Shown in pieces: positions 12,171 through 25,460 of a stretch of 64,000 bases of DNA. Origin of the DNA: Eumeta japonica (Eukaryota; Arthropoda; Insecta; Lepidoptera; Psychidae). The translations under genes were made by a program, and so were the position numbers. The stretch is taken from NCBI GenBank assembly GCA_005406025.1, contig BGZK01000279.1, positions 310,001-374,000 of the forward strand, written 5' to 3'. The first letter of the stretch is position 1, and the number at the start of each line of letters is the position of its first letter. The notes under the pieces were generated by a model that was not told the origin of the DNA, made no database searches, and saw only the letters and a list, made by a program, of their open reading frames with translations.

Positions 12171-14470
12171 TATATTTATTCTTACATTGGTCTTTAGTGC
12201 AGCATGATAGAACTAATCATGAATGATTAAATTTGATTTTTACATTTTTTTTTTTGTAGAAAGAACATTGTTATTTGATATTTTGCAATTTCAAATAAAT
12301 TAATGAGCAAACGGGTTTTCTACCTCCATTTGAAGCTACGTTCTCGGACGACCGCGAGACGATACCTACTGGCGAGGAAAACGCTCTGTCGGCTAATTGC
12401 GTAACTTCGCGGTCATTCGATTTGAACGAAAGGTTATTTCAGATTATTTGAAAAATTGCTTTTGTTTTTTCAAATATTTTGTGGCCCCCCAATCTATTTA
12501 GTTATTTTATAGGCCCTTGACCCATTCTAATTTGGAAAGTCCTGGTCTAGAAGATCTAGACTGTTTGTTAAGGGATTTGTATTGTTATGTATATTTTTTT
12601 TACAAATCGATGAACGCCGGCTGCATGCAAGAAAAATCATGACTCATTGTCGAATAGAGAGGCACGATCGGCCTACGCGTTCGGCTTGTGACGCATCTAT
12701 CTCTTTACTGTATAATTTAAGTAGAAAAATTTGAATTAACGAGTGCAAATAAATGGTAATTTGTTGAAAACGTTGTCATTTTTAATTAACTCCTTCTTCG
12801 TGTTATACAAAATATTGATAATTCAGTGATAATAATTCAATTCAATTCATAAAAGAATGCAATTTTTCATCAATGCTTTCTTATGACATTAGCACGTAAA
12901 ATTATCGTCCGTAAACCGACTTTACAGACAACCAATTTTGTTATTGATAGTACACGTAGAGCTATGATTAAGTCTTCGTTTGTTTGCGGCATGATCGAAA
13001 AAAAAAATTACCGTCGACCTGTTTCACGATGGTTTCCATTACGTGTATTATTAAGCTACTTCGCGGTTTAAATATAAAGTGATATTAATTGATTTTACGT
13101 AAGTCGGTAAACCATATCTCTAAGACTTATCGATAGATCTTGACTGATTTTTGTTATTAAACAACACCCAGCTTTGCCAGTTTTTATTATAATTTTTTAT
13201 ATCTTTATATAGGATCTAACAGCCACTATCTTTGAATTTAGATTGTCGTAGACATTATTTGAAATGTCAAGGAAAATGAATTGATTTAACGTATCAGAAT
13301 TGAAAAACGTGTAGAATAATAAAATGTGTTAAAGTTTGCATGAGTAGCGAATTTTTAATTTATTATGAAAATTAATAAATAATGTAAAATAATAGCAATC
13401 TATCGAAGACAGATTGTATTACAAGTACTTCCTTTATTTCGCCAAAACACAAAAATTAAGTTTTACGTCACGCCGTAATGATGTAGTTTCTTAATTAAGT
13501 TAAGTATTAAATTTAACTGATCCAAGAATGAAAATTAACAAAATGAAATCATATAACATTTTAAGCCTAATAGTAATATTTTTAGTGCTATAAACAAATT
13601 TGCTACATCGATCTTTTCTACTGTGATACGTCGTTAACGAATAATGTAAAATCTATACAATATTATTATACAATGGAATCGAAGCCGAAACCAAAAAAAT
13701 AGTTTCTAGTATTTTTGCCTGTTTGTCTGTGCGTTTTTGCAATGCGGTTTTCATTGTTGTATTGCAGTAAATTAGCCATACCGCTTAGTGTTTGTTTCGT
13801 GGCGATCGGTTAACAAACATAAGAAGTCATATTAATATTCTCTCCAAATGTTTTACATAGATAAAAATTAGAACAAATACATGTCAAGTTCTTTGTGTGC
13901 AATCGCTATTGAGGTATGTATTCGTTGACATATAGCGAACAAATAAAATGTGTCAAAGGGGAACTTTGATAGTTAAAACTCGATAGATATGCACCGATAT
14001 ATATTATAAGATTTATAGTCTCTCTGTCTGTCTTTTGCATGTGAGAACCACTCACTCGACTTACATGTTTTTTTTTTTTTATCTGACTACGTTATAGGAT
14101 ATATTTTGTTACATAAAGTACTTCGTAAAATAAGCAGTGACGATAATGGTGAATCAATTCAGAACTAAAGACGCTTTTGGGGAGTTTAAATGTCTTAAGC
14201 TGAGTAAACCATAAGAGATATACCGAATCAATGTACAATATAACTTACATTTTAAATAGACCTACAAAAAAGCCCACAACAACATAGGTCTTTCTTCTAA
14301 GGATGATCCACAACGAGCGTTTATGGTTTTTGAAATAGCACCCAGCCATCCTCGCACCCACGGCGAGGAAGCGACTTGCACCCATTAACGACACGGGGAG
14401 TTTTGTGTGCAAATCGTTCTTGATATTACTAGAATATATTTTTTCAAATCACGAAATAAGTAGAAATACA
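12171..14470. other. Gene-free AT-rich stretch
   Basis: No gene was recognised. Positions 12320-12450 are GC-richer and unique-looking, and 12480-12550 hold a 'gtggccccccaatc' block that may be the outer end of a transposon interrupted by the LINE. Around 13700-13830 there is a 'tgtttgtctgtgcg' segment resembling the dispersed 'gtctgtctg' repeat family. Confidence 0.4.
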
Positions 14471-14474
14471 TTAC

Positions 14475-14549
14475 TTTTTTTCTGAGGCGAAAGGATTGTA
14501 TTTCCTTCGAAATGGAATGGAAATACAATCCATTCGCCTTGGAAAAAAA
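14475..14549. ncRNA. Imperfect 30-bp hairpin, pre-miRNA-like
   Basis: The left arm (about 14475-14505, containing ggcgaaaggattgtatttcc) pairs with the right arm (14519-14549, containing ggaaatacaatccattcgcc). There is one mismatch in the inner 20 bp, a two-base mismatch further out, then a run of T:A pairs. The loop is about 13 nt. Size, internal mismatches and loop are compatible with a microRNA precursor, but a small MITE-derived foldback is equally possible. No expression evidence is available from sequence. Confidence 0.35.
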
Positions 14550-14814
14550 TTAAATGTCTATATATCTGTCGATTCCGTTCCCTCGCGGTGTCTCTGAGCA
14601 AAATTATTTCGCCCTATCTGTAGCTATATCGAAATGCTTTCGGGTAAAAACGGACCGAGAATAAGATTTGGATATTGATTTAGTGCATTCTTATCGAGTT
14701 ACGTCTTTGATGAAAACAAAAGTTTTCCTGCATTCGCCTATATTATTTTAACTACACGCGGTGACAGCAGGTTGTATCAAAAATAAAAACAGTTATGATT
14801 ATTATAATTTCACG

Positions 14815-15040
14815 TCTATTTCCCACAGGGGTAGGCAGATACCACATGGTACGATCTTTTTATATATCTCTCGCTTCACTGAGATCCATCATTTTTTTCA
14901 TGCAAGCTCGTCGGTTTCGGTTGCTTAAATTTTGGCCCTTTTCGAATATGCCACCGATGTGACCTGCATGTGTTTTTCTAGGGCGGCCCTTTCGTCGCAC
15001 ACATTCGATCTGTAATCTGTTCTGTCGGTATACTTTTAAG
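14815..15040 (-). mobile_element. RTE-like LINE fragment, C-terminal tail of ORF
   Basis: Reading the minus strand gives RKGRPRKT...GGIFEKGQ, then NRNRRACMKKMMDLSEARD, then a stop, then KDRTMWYLPTPVGNRREI. The order GRPRK / NRRA / MD..EAR / KDRTMW matches a LINE C-terminus that is abundant in Lepidoptera and also present at 39224-39424. The in-frame stop and lack of upstream reverse transcriptase show a dead fragment. Confidence 0.8.
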
Positions 15041-16500
15041 TGATACTCAAAGAAAAATATGCGATATCAACGGTAAGATTTGACCGATTCTTCATACAAT
15101 GTCTGCCGAGTGTTACCATCTTTTTTACTTACCTTACAAAAGACTTTATAAAGATTCGAATCCGACCGTACTACAAAAAGCTTCGCAATGCATGAAGACC
15201 GAGGAGAATCGTTCTCACTTCGAGGGCATTCGAATATGAGTCTCCAGTCGTTTGTCTAGAAAAACCTCGCGTTAAACAAACAAACCCGACTTCGAACCGT
15301 GCCAAAGCCGAAAGACCGCACGATACTGACAACTCAGCGCCGCCCTCCCCCCCGTCCCGCCTCCTTTCGCGGAATGTCTATCCTTTCCGATCCCTAATTA
15401 TTCGGTTGTCAATAAGGCTTTGAAACTTCGACCGACCGGTCTGAGGATGTACAATCCCCTCCCCGCCAACCCGCTCTCTTCCCTGATACCGAGAGTAGGG
15501 CTCGGTAAACGGAGTTTTGTTTAACTTAATAGAAGGTTTCGGTTTTCATATAATCCCACTTCGTTTGTCTTACCTCTTTGACTTACTGCTGGGGTACTAC
15601 TACCGTAGACTATAAGAAAAAAAAAAAAACTAAACGTAGTGTCGTATGGATAAATATTAATTAGAAATTGTAGTAAATGCGTTTATGTGAAAATAAATTG
15701 CAAATAAATTTTCCTATAGATGAATATTGCCTTATCCGTTTTGATTTAATTTACAATGATTGATAAATATACATGCTAGTGACAGAAAGAAAAACAACAA
15801 GGCAAGTGCGATTAGGACTTGCACCCTGAGGGTTCTGTACAAGCTTGATTATACATACACAAGGGTCTCGGCGATTTTTGTCCATTTTCGATACCGATGC
15901 TGACGAGATATAGATCCCGGGAGTTCTGAAGCTGAGAAGAAATGAAGAGCAACATAGTTTGAATTATGCTTTGGTCTTAATTAACGTGTTTAGGCTCTTT
16001 CATTCTGTGTCAAATTATTGCATGCGAGAAGACAGCGTCAGTGGAAATTTCATCGAGACTTATTAAGCGATCATGCAATTATTTTGTGATGGACAAAAAA
16101 CCGTTTTCATTAAAAAAATTGTATTTTTTTGAATTTCGGATATAATAATCGAATAAAATAGGTTAATACATTCGAAAGCAATGATTGAAACAAAGGTAAA
16201 AGTTCTGTGAGAATTTGTCACGTGACTCTCGAGGTTTATATGAAACAGGCAGACAGACACTTTATAATGAGTTTCGTTCCGAATTTATTTGGTCACATGG
16301 TAATATTGTATTGAATATATACATATATATGAAAGTGGCCTTCAAATTTAGTTATCCAGGCTTTGTATAATTTAACCAAGTTTGTAACTTTGATGAATGT
16401 GTAGCACAATTTTTTCGCGACAACAGATAATTTCAAATTTTTAATGTTTATGTAAGACTTTTCGGAGTTGGCTCTTAGCTATCACCGAGTTCCTCATAGG
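15041..16500. other. No gene; GC-rich unique block at 15290-15520
   Basis: Positions 15290-15520 are markedly C/G-rich (for example 'cgccgccctccccc', 'ccgaccggtctgagg') and lack obvious repeats or splice-bounded ORFs. This could be a cis-regulatory or 5' UTR segment. The rest is AT-rich with A-runs and short TA repeats (16316-16330). Confidence 0.4.
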
Positions 16501-16505
16501 ATATA

Positions 16506-16553
16506 AGCAAATCTGTTTTCTCAAATGATCACATTTGAGAAAACAGATTTGCT
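16506..16553. repeat. Perfect 22-bp hairpin, 4-nt loop
   Basis: The arm agcaaatctgttttctcaaa-tg (16506-16527) is followed by atca and its exact complement (16532-16553). No mismatch is present, so it is a recent or maintained inverted repeat. It is not obviously part of a larger transposon. Confidence 0.85.
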
Positions 16554-17328
16554 TTGGAACTACATTGGAACAAAAAAACTGAGGAAAAAAAAGGTGAACT
16601 TCGATTTCCAAAAAAAAAAAAATCGGTTTTCCACCATAAATATTTCCATATATAATTAGTTGCATTTTATTTTGTTTAAAAAAATTCATATTAAATTTTC
16701 GAACTTGTACTAATATGGCCATTGAGAACATTTTAATGCGTCTTACTTAGCGACGGATGTCGCTTCAAAGGCCGTAATTTACAAAGTTGTAAGTTTCAAC
16801 ATCTGCAGTGTAACATTATGATTACAAGATCTGGTTAAGTTGCTGACGGAAAAGAATTTAAGTGATAAAATTCTTCTATCACAAACTAACATATAAGTTA
16901 TTTTTTTCTTGATTAAGAATTCATGTTGTTAGTTCGCTTCGTCATTTGGAGAGTATTTTAAGTCAAATCGATTACAATGTGTTTTTTGTTTTGAGCAAGG
17001 AATACGTTCTTTTCTCTCGGATTCCCTTGCCGTAGTTCATTGGGAATGACGCTGATGGTAGACTACTGTAAAGTGTTGTGTTTTACCCACAAAATTGCTC
17101 ACCAAACTCACAGCAGTGAAACGCCAGCCCTTAAGATGGTGTTGATGGTATATTCATAAGCGGGACTATGAAGGCAATCAGCGGCAGGAATGACGTTGAA
17201 TAGCTCTTCAGACAGTCTCCATAGTGTACGTACTGACAGACTATCTGAGTTTCTAGTAATACTATGGACTAATATCACTGATCGTTGTACTTGTACTACT
17301 GATGCCGATACCAGAATGTCTTTACTAA

Positions 17329-17888
17329 TAGTCTAAGATCCGGCATTAGAAAAATATACCCTCATTTCCTAATTGAATCAAATAATGGTTTACAGGCAGA
17401 TAACAATCTTAGAAATTTATTAGAACAATGTTTGCCACCGTAGTCCAGCTGCATTAACATTAATTAATTAATAGACAATTAATTTTTGTTTCTTATGTTA
17501 ATCGCATATCGCAAGTAAATTTTTTTAATATGATGTTTTACACCTTGTTATAATAGGCAGTAACCTGTATGACTGCTGCAGTTGCCACCAACCAGGTGTA
17601 AACAGGTAGATAAACCCAAGTCATTTCCCTCATCTGTTAATTAAAAAAAATATAAACACGTATGTAAAGTTTACAAAATTCTAAACATATACATATAACT
17701 GGCATTAACCGTGAAATTGTTTGCAGCCTATATAAAAAAATAATTTAAGTAAATAATGTTAATAGCGGCAGAACTAGGGTGGCAGACATTGTTCTCTTAA
17801 ATTTATAATTATGTTGTCTGCCTTTAAAACATTATTTGATTCTATTAACAGAAGAAGGTACATTTTTCTAATGCCCGATCTTAGACTA
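17329..17888. mobile_element. MITE, copy B (TA-flanked)
   Basis: This is the full-length relative of 4556-5104 in the same orientation. The left end gtctaagatccggcattag is inverted at the right end (ctaatgcccgatcttagac), and both ends are bounded by TA. The interior shows many substitutions and short indels relative to copy A but the order is preserved, so both derive from one non-autonomous family. Confidence 0.85.
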
Positions 17889-19934
17889 TAATAAATTAGA
17901 AAAGACATGTTTCAATAACAGCAGCTCAGATAACTTTCCTGTAATACCTACAATGTTCCTAGGTTTAGGGCTGAAGCCGTAAGCCCAGAGCAAATTTTAA
18001 CGATTACATTGTTTTAGAACTTACACGTTTATGGGGTCGTCACTTCGGCCTTTTAATTGGGAATTTAATGTGAGTTGAAACGTAATTTCGCAATATCGAA
18101 ACCGCCCGGGTTTCAGCTTAAATTGTTTTACAGAATGTCGACGCTCAAGTTGAACATTTTTCGGGATGTGACAATTTTATTTATTCTTTTTTATTTATTT
18201 TTCGTCGATTTGGTTTCGGAACGAGCCTACTTTTAACTGTCTCTTGTCTTATGCTATGCTAAACTGAGAATAGTTGTACTGTTACGAAAAAGAATTAATC
18301 ATTTGACATAAATGTGAATTTTTGTTTAAATTGTTGTTCTTCATTATAAATTCGTTTGCTTGAAATGTCGTTTTAGAACGTACATATATATTATATAAAC
18401 AAAAACAAACACTATTATTACGTTTTGTATAGCACATAGTAAAATTTATCACGACATAAATCATACAAGGAAGGATAATTAAATAGATGTTTTGTAGAGA
18501 TTGAATGTTATGTGTTTAATTTCTTCATACCAATGAAGGACAAAACTAGCATCATTAAATTCAAAAAACTCACTGAAATATACCAATTATGGAAAAGAAT
18601 TTAACAAATAAATGAATGTTTTATTTATATTATTATTCTATTATAAAAACATAGAATGGTATCGTACCGTTACCAAATTAAAAATAAACTATCACGTAAT
18701 TCCAATTTCTTTAACTAATGCTTTACTTTATCTTTAACTAAGTGTTTAATATTTTTCATATTTTTGAAATATTTTAATTCGTTTATCTAACACTTTTCAA
18801 ACGTGGATGGATTTTGAAGTCACGTAGTACGTTTATTAAATTATATTAGAACATTTATCACAATACGATATCACAAAGCGATACGTTGAAGTCTACATCA
18901 GACGGTTAAAGTTAAATGTCGTAGATAGTTACCGAAGCGAAAAGGACAAGTAGCGAAACGTTCGTGTCTGTGGGCACTCTTGTGTTAATTAACGCAGCAG
19001 ACTTGCTCTAGAAATTACTAAATCGAATAGTTTACGATGGTCTCGTGTCTGACTGACACGAAATAAATTACGCAATGTACCCAGATACATAAATGCGTGT
19101 CAAGTGTTAAACAGATAGCGCTAGGGTGAACACGCATATATATATTGATAATCAAGACGATATAATTTAAGAACGCCCTCTTTAGACACAACTTTAGACA
19201 AAATCCATGCTAGGAAGAACTTTGAAATATTGCACGACTCATAATGCGAAGCATTAAGAAGTGCTCTACGAACGAATAATTTTTTTTCCTCAATTTCGTA
19301 ACTTTTTTCATCAATAACACGATTAATAATTCATGTAATTTTATTAACCTGTACACTATTTGATAGATAATTTAATGAAGATTAATTCTATCACTGGTTC
19401 AAATCGATTTAACATAATACAATTAGAAAAAACTATCAAAATAGTCAAAAGAAATTTCCTGTCAATCAACACTTTTTTCGTTCCGGACACGATAGCGAGC
19501 GTAAAAATTCACTAATTTGATCCATTTTTTTTTAATAGCTTGAGATCCACTGTCCGGAGATTGGTATTGAAAATGGTTAACTTGATTTGTGTCGTTTAAT
19601 AGTTATTAACAAAAAACGAATGAACATAATGAGTCGTGCACTTTTGGATTTTCCAAATATTTGTCGTTATTTTTGGTCGATCGGGCATTAAATTCAGAAT
19701 CCTGTCTACAGAAAATTTACTAATTAACAAAAACAGGCGGATTATTTATGTACAATTAGGCCTAGACCAAATATTCTGTGGGGTATCTAGTGTTCTATGT
19801 CTTGTGGTTTGACAGATCATCGTTTATTGATATACATCGCCAGTATTTATTACTTGCAGCTTGTTTATAATGTTATCAATAGATGATAATGTTTTCGAAG
19901 AATTAATATTCATACCCAGCGAAGCGACGCCTAG

Positions 19935-19986
<52 letters not shown>

Positions 19987-21812
19987 TTTATTGAAGATTC
20001 CTACTAGGAGTGTTTCACTCCACATTGTATTTAATGAGTTTATAAAATTTTCAAGTACAAGATCAATTGTGCTGCATATACTTATTTATAATGAATATTG
20101 TGTTAAATTTCATTATTTATTAGCCATGTCATTTAATTTGTAATCTAATTTTACTAAATATTGTATGTTGGGATATTAATTATTTTATATATATTGATTT
20201 AATAACTGATTCACGTTTTATTATGTTGATTACTTATGGTTAAATATTTTTAATAAATGTAAAAATTCAAGTGTTCGCTTTAACTTCGTTTACAAATTAT
20301 ATATAAATTAAATTACATCAGATCACAGCTAAGTTTTTGAAAGTATCATTCCCCCACTCTGATTATAATCAGTAACTACCTCCCTTATTAAAGATTAAAT
20401 TATTAAGTTCGCTATCTACCTCGCCGACCTCAAGATGATAAAGTCTCTTTTAATATCAAAACTGCTAGAATTTAATTAATATTAACTTCGGCCAGACATT
20501 TATTAGGAAACTTGTAGCATCCGTTAAGGGCAGTAGGTATTTCGTGTTTGGCCCTGAATAATATTTGACTCGAGAGCTGTTTCATAAGCGTTTACAAAAT
20601 ATTTAAAAGCGAAATGGGAACATTAATTTTCCATCAGAATCGGTACTTAATTCAACGTTTTACAACGCCGCGTCTGGATTATCTCTGGCGTAAAATACAA
20701 TCCATTTCTACGCCAGTACCTCGGGAGATATGCCGCGTGATTTTTCATAGGTGGTTTTAGCTGACAGCTAATCCGTTATTTTCTAGAGGTAACGCCATTC
20801 GAAATAACGATGTGTTTCATGAAGGTACAGAGTAAAAAAGAAGATGTCGCGACTGTGACTCTACCGTGATTATGCAACCTTAATGGGCAAACTTAACCGA
20901 CATCAGAAATTGGAAGCGAGATGCAATTGTCCAAGTGCGCTTATTGGAATCAGAGTACAACCACATGTCTGTTACGTGTACACTGAGAAACTAAATTAGA
21001 AGAATGCTTTAAGTTTCTTCTCATTTCAAGATTACTTTGAAACCTTAGTTCTTCGCTCGGAATCGTTAAGGATGCGATCTGATGACAAGCCTTCGGAGAT
21101 TGAATATAGGCGGTCCAAATCACAAGACGTTCCATTTAAATTTGAGAACTATGTTTTCAAAGTAACTATGAATGTACGAAATGTGGAAGATTTGTAAACT
21201 GTACCACTAGTTTGTCTTCTCCTGTGTATTTGCATTTTTGCATACACATAAACTATGAGGCTGTGGTGAGGTCTAGATTGGGCGTCAAGAACAGTTAGCT
21301 GCGAACGCAGGACTCGTCACGCTGTTGGCAGGCAGGGCACAATGCGGGGAAAGGGTGCTTGTGGTCGCATCGACTCTGCTTTTGACTGTGACGTCGTTTG
21401 GAAATATAAGACGTGAGTGGGGCAAAGACAGCAGGCAATACAGGTGGCGGGCTCAGCGAGAGCGTGACGTGCAACAAAAGCGATCGTCCATAGAATACTG
21501 ACTTTACAAAGTGGCGGGCAGAGCTAGTTTTACAATGAAATGAACACTATCCAAATAAGAAGTACACGCTGCTAGTTGAAGTTATGTTTCAGGTATTTAA
21601 ATGTTTATAACAATACGTCATATCATATAACAAAACTCATATCAGAATATGTTTTAGATTACTATCATACGCCGAACTTTGTAGTACGAGAAAATAACCA
21701 AGCAACATCTACTCTGACCTATTGAGTTAGGCGAGACAGACCCATTAACGTGCAATTGCACTTACCGTATAAATAAGAACTTTTATACATTTTTATTTTA
21801 TATACATCACAT
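17889..21812. other. No gene; (AT)n microsatellite at 19939-19979
   Basis: The only strong repeat is a pure AT/TA run of about 41 bp at 19939-19979, preceded by 'cccagcgaagcgacgcctag', which resembles the boundary of a degenerate dispersed repeat. The GC-richer block 21270-21480 contains a minus-strand frame with several Cys and His residues but no recognisable domain, so it is not called. Confidence 0.45.
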
Positions 21813-23095
21813 TAGATCGGGGAAAAACTTTTTAAAAGTTTATAAGTAAAAAGTTGCAGTAAAATGTCTTTGGTTGTTCTGTTTGCATCTGGCTAGTTTT
21901 GATACCATTAAATAGATGACATTTTAGAAAAAAAAAATTAAAAGTGAAAACGGTGTCATGTCATTTTTCTATTGTTTTTATGTCCACCAAAATCTAACGT
22001 AGATATTTGATTTTGAAGTTTTATTACAAAAAAGGGATGAATGTGACACAAGCCGCGAAAAAAATTGTGACGTTTATGGATCTGATTTATGTCGGTAAGA
22101 GCAGCAAAAAACTGGATCATGCGTTTTCAGTCCGGTAATTTTGATGTCAAAGGTGAACCTCGGTCTGAATGACATGTTACGGATAAAGTCGATGCCATTT
22201 TGGAAAAACTAGAGCAAGATCGACATATTAGTTCTTACGACACAGTTGAAAAGTTGAGTATTGACCACAAAACAGTTTTGATGCATTTGAAAAAAGCTGG
22301 ATATACAAAAAAGCTCGATACTTGGGTCCCACAAGAGCTCACTGAAAGAAATCTAATGAATCCTGTACTCATTTGCGATTTTCTATTGAAACGTAATGAA
22401 ACCGAACCTTTTTTGAAAAGGTTGATAACTGGTGATGAAAAGTGGATTGATTACCTACAACAAGAGCGTGCATTATCAGAAAAGACCATGGTCGAAAGGC
22501 AAGCAAGCTCCCTAGACTATAGTAAAACCCGGATTAACTCGCAGTAAGTTGGTGCTATGTGTATGGTGGGATTGGAAGGGCATTATTCATTATGTGTTTT
22601 TACCGCCGAGCAAAACCATCAATTTGGATTTCTACTGCCAATAGCTGATGAGAATTAAGCAAGAAATAGAGAAAAAAAATGGTTTTTCATCAAAATAACG
22701 CCAGACCACACACATCTTTAGTCACTCAGCAAATATTGAGAGAGTTTTTGGTTGGGAATAGTTAATGCATTCGCCATATAGCGCTTTTAGTTTTCAGATT
22801 TTCACCTGTTTCGGTCTCTTATAATTTTTTAGATAGTGTTAGATGAACATCAAGAAAGGACTATCAAAATTACTTGTCGCAATTTATTGATCAGAATTCC
22901 CAAAATTTCTGCAGCAATGGGGTTATATCACTACCTACAAAATTGCAACAAGTGGTTGAACAAAACGGTGTATTAAAATTATACTTAAATTATAATATAA
23001 ATTACAATTAAAATTATAATTAAATGCAAATGAAATATGACGAAAAATTATCTTAAATTTGTATACAAAATGCGATAAAACTTTTTCTTCTCTTA
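21813..23095 (+). mobile_element. Mariner-family transposon, inactive
   Basis: The left boundary TTAGATCGGGGAAAAAC at a TA dinucleotide and a roughly inverted A/T-rich right end (…aaaactttttcttc) enclose a decayed mariner transposase. Length is near the usual 1.3 kb of mariner. The right boundary is uncertain because the terminal repeat has diverged. Confidence 0.7.
22033..22980 (+). pseudogene. Mariner transposase pseudogene
   Basis: Conserved blocks appear in order but in changing frames: WIMRFQSGNFDVKG and LILEKLEQDRHISSYDTVEK-like helix-turn-helix sequence, GYTKKLDTWVPQELTERN (the WVPHEL motif), LITGDEKWI with the first catalytic Asp, and a VFHQNNARPHTS block where the family has HQDNARPH, then SDFHLFRSL, then QFIDQ and KLQQVVEQNGVY. 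The second catalytic Asp is replaced by Asn (codon AAC near 22697). Frameshifts near 22180 and 22460 and a deletion after 22830 destroy the frame. The longest open segment is 22200-22547. The subfamily is not assigned. Confidence 0.9.
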
Positions 23096-25211
23096 TATGT
23101 GTGTACGTATTGTATAACTAAGATTGTTAACGTTTATTCTCATCATAACATCAAAGGATAGCGGGATGGACGAATGTCAGTATAAAAAAAATAGGCATCG
23201 AACGAATACAAGAAAAAAAAAAACCGAACAATTGAAAGGTCATATCAGATGTTTTCTCGTGAAAATTTTATTAGACAGCAAAGAGCAGCGCGGTGGGTAA
23301 GCAGTTAGTCAATATTGACTGAGCTATTCGAACTCTCGGAGGAGGCCGACCCGCCGGCTCGAGGGGTGTACACTGCGAATAATACACATTCCGTGTACGT
23401 CTTATGTTGTATGTATTTTTGCTTATGTGCCGTACACGACGGAGTGTCGTTTCGGACGAGACCGAGGCCGTGGGACCGACAATAGACGGGGTGGGGCGAG
23501 ATGGAATCTATCAGCGGTGCGATTTGAACTCTCGTTGGAAATAATTTACTGTTAACTGTTAAAGTTAAAAACTGAGCACGTCAAAATAAATTGTTCTAAC
23601 TTCACGATTGGCACTTGACTGAGTTAGTCTTGGACTAAGGCACCCTTTGTGGGCGTTAGGGAAAACGGAACTTAGTTCCTCACTCAAAGAGATGGGAAGT
23701 ATAATTATGTTTGTTTGATCAGCTCTTCAACTTCTCTGCCTATGATTTCCGTGTATGCTTAATCTATTGCATCAATATTTAACTTTCTGTCACTATCGAG
23801 GATTTAGCACTTGCGCTTGAGACCTCGTCAACTCTTTCTTTCCTATCTATCACCGACTCTCAACTATCTAATCTCTTGTTTCTCGCAAGCTCGGCTTCTA
23901 GACTCAAGTTTGAATTTAATTCACAATCGGAACGCGAACTCACATTTGCGAGACTGAGCTCGGAGGCCAGATGTCTCACATGCCACCTGCTCCTAGCTCA
24001 GATACTATAATATTGACATTTGTGACATTAATGTCACAAATACCTATCAATGTTTCTAAACTTACCTATATTTTCACATGTTTAGTTTTTAACTTTGACA
24101 GTTAGGAATTAACTATCGCAAATGAGAGTTTGAAGCATACTACTGTATATGTGTGGTTTAATCGAGTCGAGTTAATAACTCATGGGTCAATTCGCCCGAG
24201 CGTATAACTACCGATATTGTTTTCTGGACTTATATATATTTGTTTATTACCCATTAACGGCCAATGAAAACATCGCGAACAAAGCCAGCGGTAGATGTAA
24301 ACTTATACTTGTGACGATGCCTATGCCACGGCGACGGGTCTTCAACCTGTCAGGGTTGGAATCGAACTGCGAAACGTGGATACGCACCGATTCTGCCATT
24401 TCTGGCAGCACCATATCGGTAATAACGCTGTGAGGTTATGAAAAACAATCAATAATCATTCAGCGACCACGCCAGCGAAGATAAGGACAAAAACCATTTA
24501 TTATATACGATATATTCATAATGAGATCTCTCATAGTAAAATGTGAATATATACATAACAAAATCATACAAGAGACTCGAGTCCCCGCTCTCATATCTAA
24601 GCGAATGCCTCTCGTAAATAACTCGCATTCCCCAAACGCTCACGTGTAATAAGTTCTCATATTTAAGGGTGTCTCAACAAAATACAACCGAATACACAAG
24701 CGGCGCGTATCTCGCAGACGAGAGGCGCTTAAGTGAAATTAACGCACATCGAAGGAACACTTTGTTAGCGCCGCTCGTATATTATTCACATGCTTAGGCA
24801 AAGGTCCGTAATACGCCGGCCGGCGTTCATCTGCGGCTCCAGCTGAGAATGCTTACGTGGCTGTTTCGCTGATTGGGCGCGCAGATCGTCGACGTAATAT
24901 GTACAATAGCCGTCTTCCCTGAGGGTGTGTCCTGATTGCTACGATGAGCAGGCCGATTAATTTTTATCGGTCACTACCCAACTGTAATAGTATTGTTTTA
25001 TCATCTATCTAATCCCTTCTCTGTAATGGTTATTTAACCTTCTATATACCATCACAAAACTTGAAGACCTTTTTTTTCCAAAGATCCTTTTTTGGTGTCA
25101 TCACTTAGTGATTTATTTATTTCTTATATGCATAACTTTATTCTCTCGATATTTAAGATGTTGACTACACAGTTATGTACACACATAAGTAGATCACTGA
25201 AAACTTTATTA
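23096..25211. other. No gene; possible SINE-like block
   Basis: Positions 23285-23545 are GC-richer, with 'gcgcggtgggtaagcagtta' followed by two 'gaactctcg' motifs (23329 and 23526), suggestive of a degenerate tRNA-derived or other dispersed repeat. A short hairpin (CTGCCA-tttc-TGGCAG) lies near 24395-24410. No supported coding region was seen. Confidence 0.35.
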
Positions 25212-25460
25212 AACTAGCAGTCTCAGCACGCAGATTCATCCATGTGGACATAGATAATTTATTCATATTTTCTATTGATTTCATTGCAGATCCAAATACA
25301 ATCCCACTCTTAGTCTAGTTCTGGTTTTGATCTTTATATCAATCACAACTTTGATTGTAGTACCTTTTCCGGTTCCGAGCTATACATACTTGATTCTGAT
25401 TCCAGTTTAACTCTGTCCGATTTTGCTAGTGTTCCTAGTTCTTATCCCGGTTGCACACTC
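25212..25460 (+). repeat. Dispersed repeat with 'gattcc' quasi-periodic tail
   Basis: It begins 'aactagcagtctcagcacg' followed by 'gattcatccatgtggacat', aligning with the head at 30322. It continues into a long pyrimidine-rich tail in which variants of gattctgattcc / tcccggttcc recur roughly every 6 or 12 bases. The same architecture in reverse orientation occurs at 59318-59565 and 63205-63622. It is probably the 3' part of a retroelement; the exact family is not identified. Confidence 0.6.

Noticed and set aside
21295..21477. Minus-strand frame with Cys/His-rich segment (CDHKHPFPALCPACQQ)
   Set aside because: It suggests a zinc ligand pattern but matches no family I know, is 60 residues and lacks splice support.
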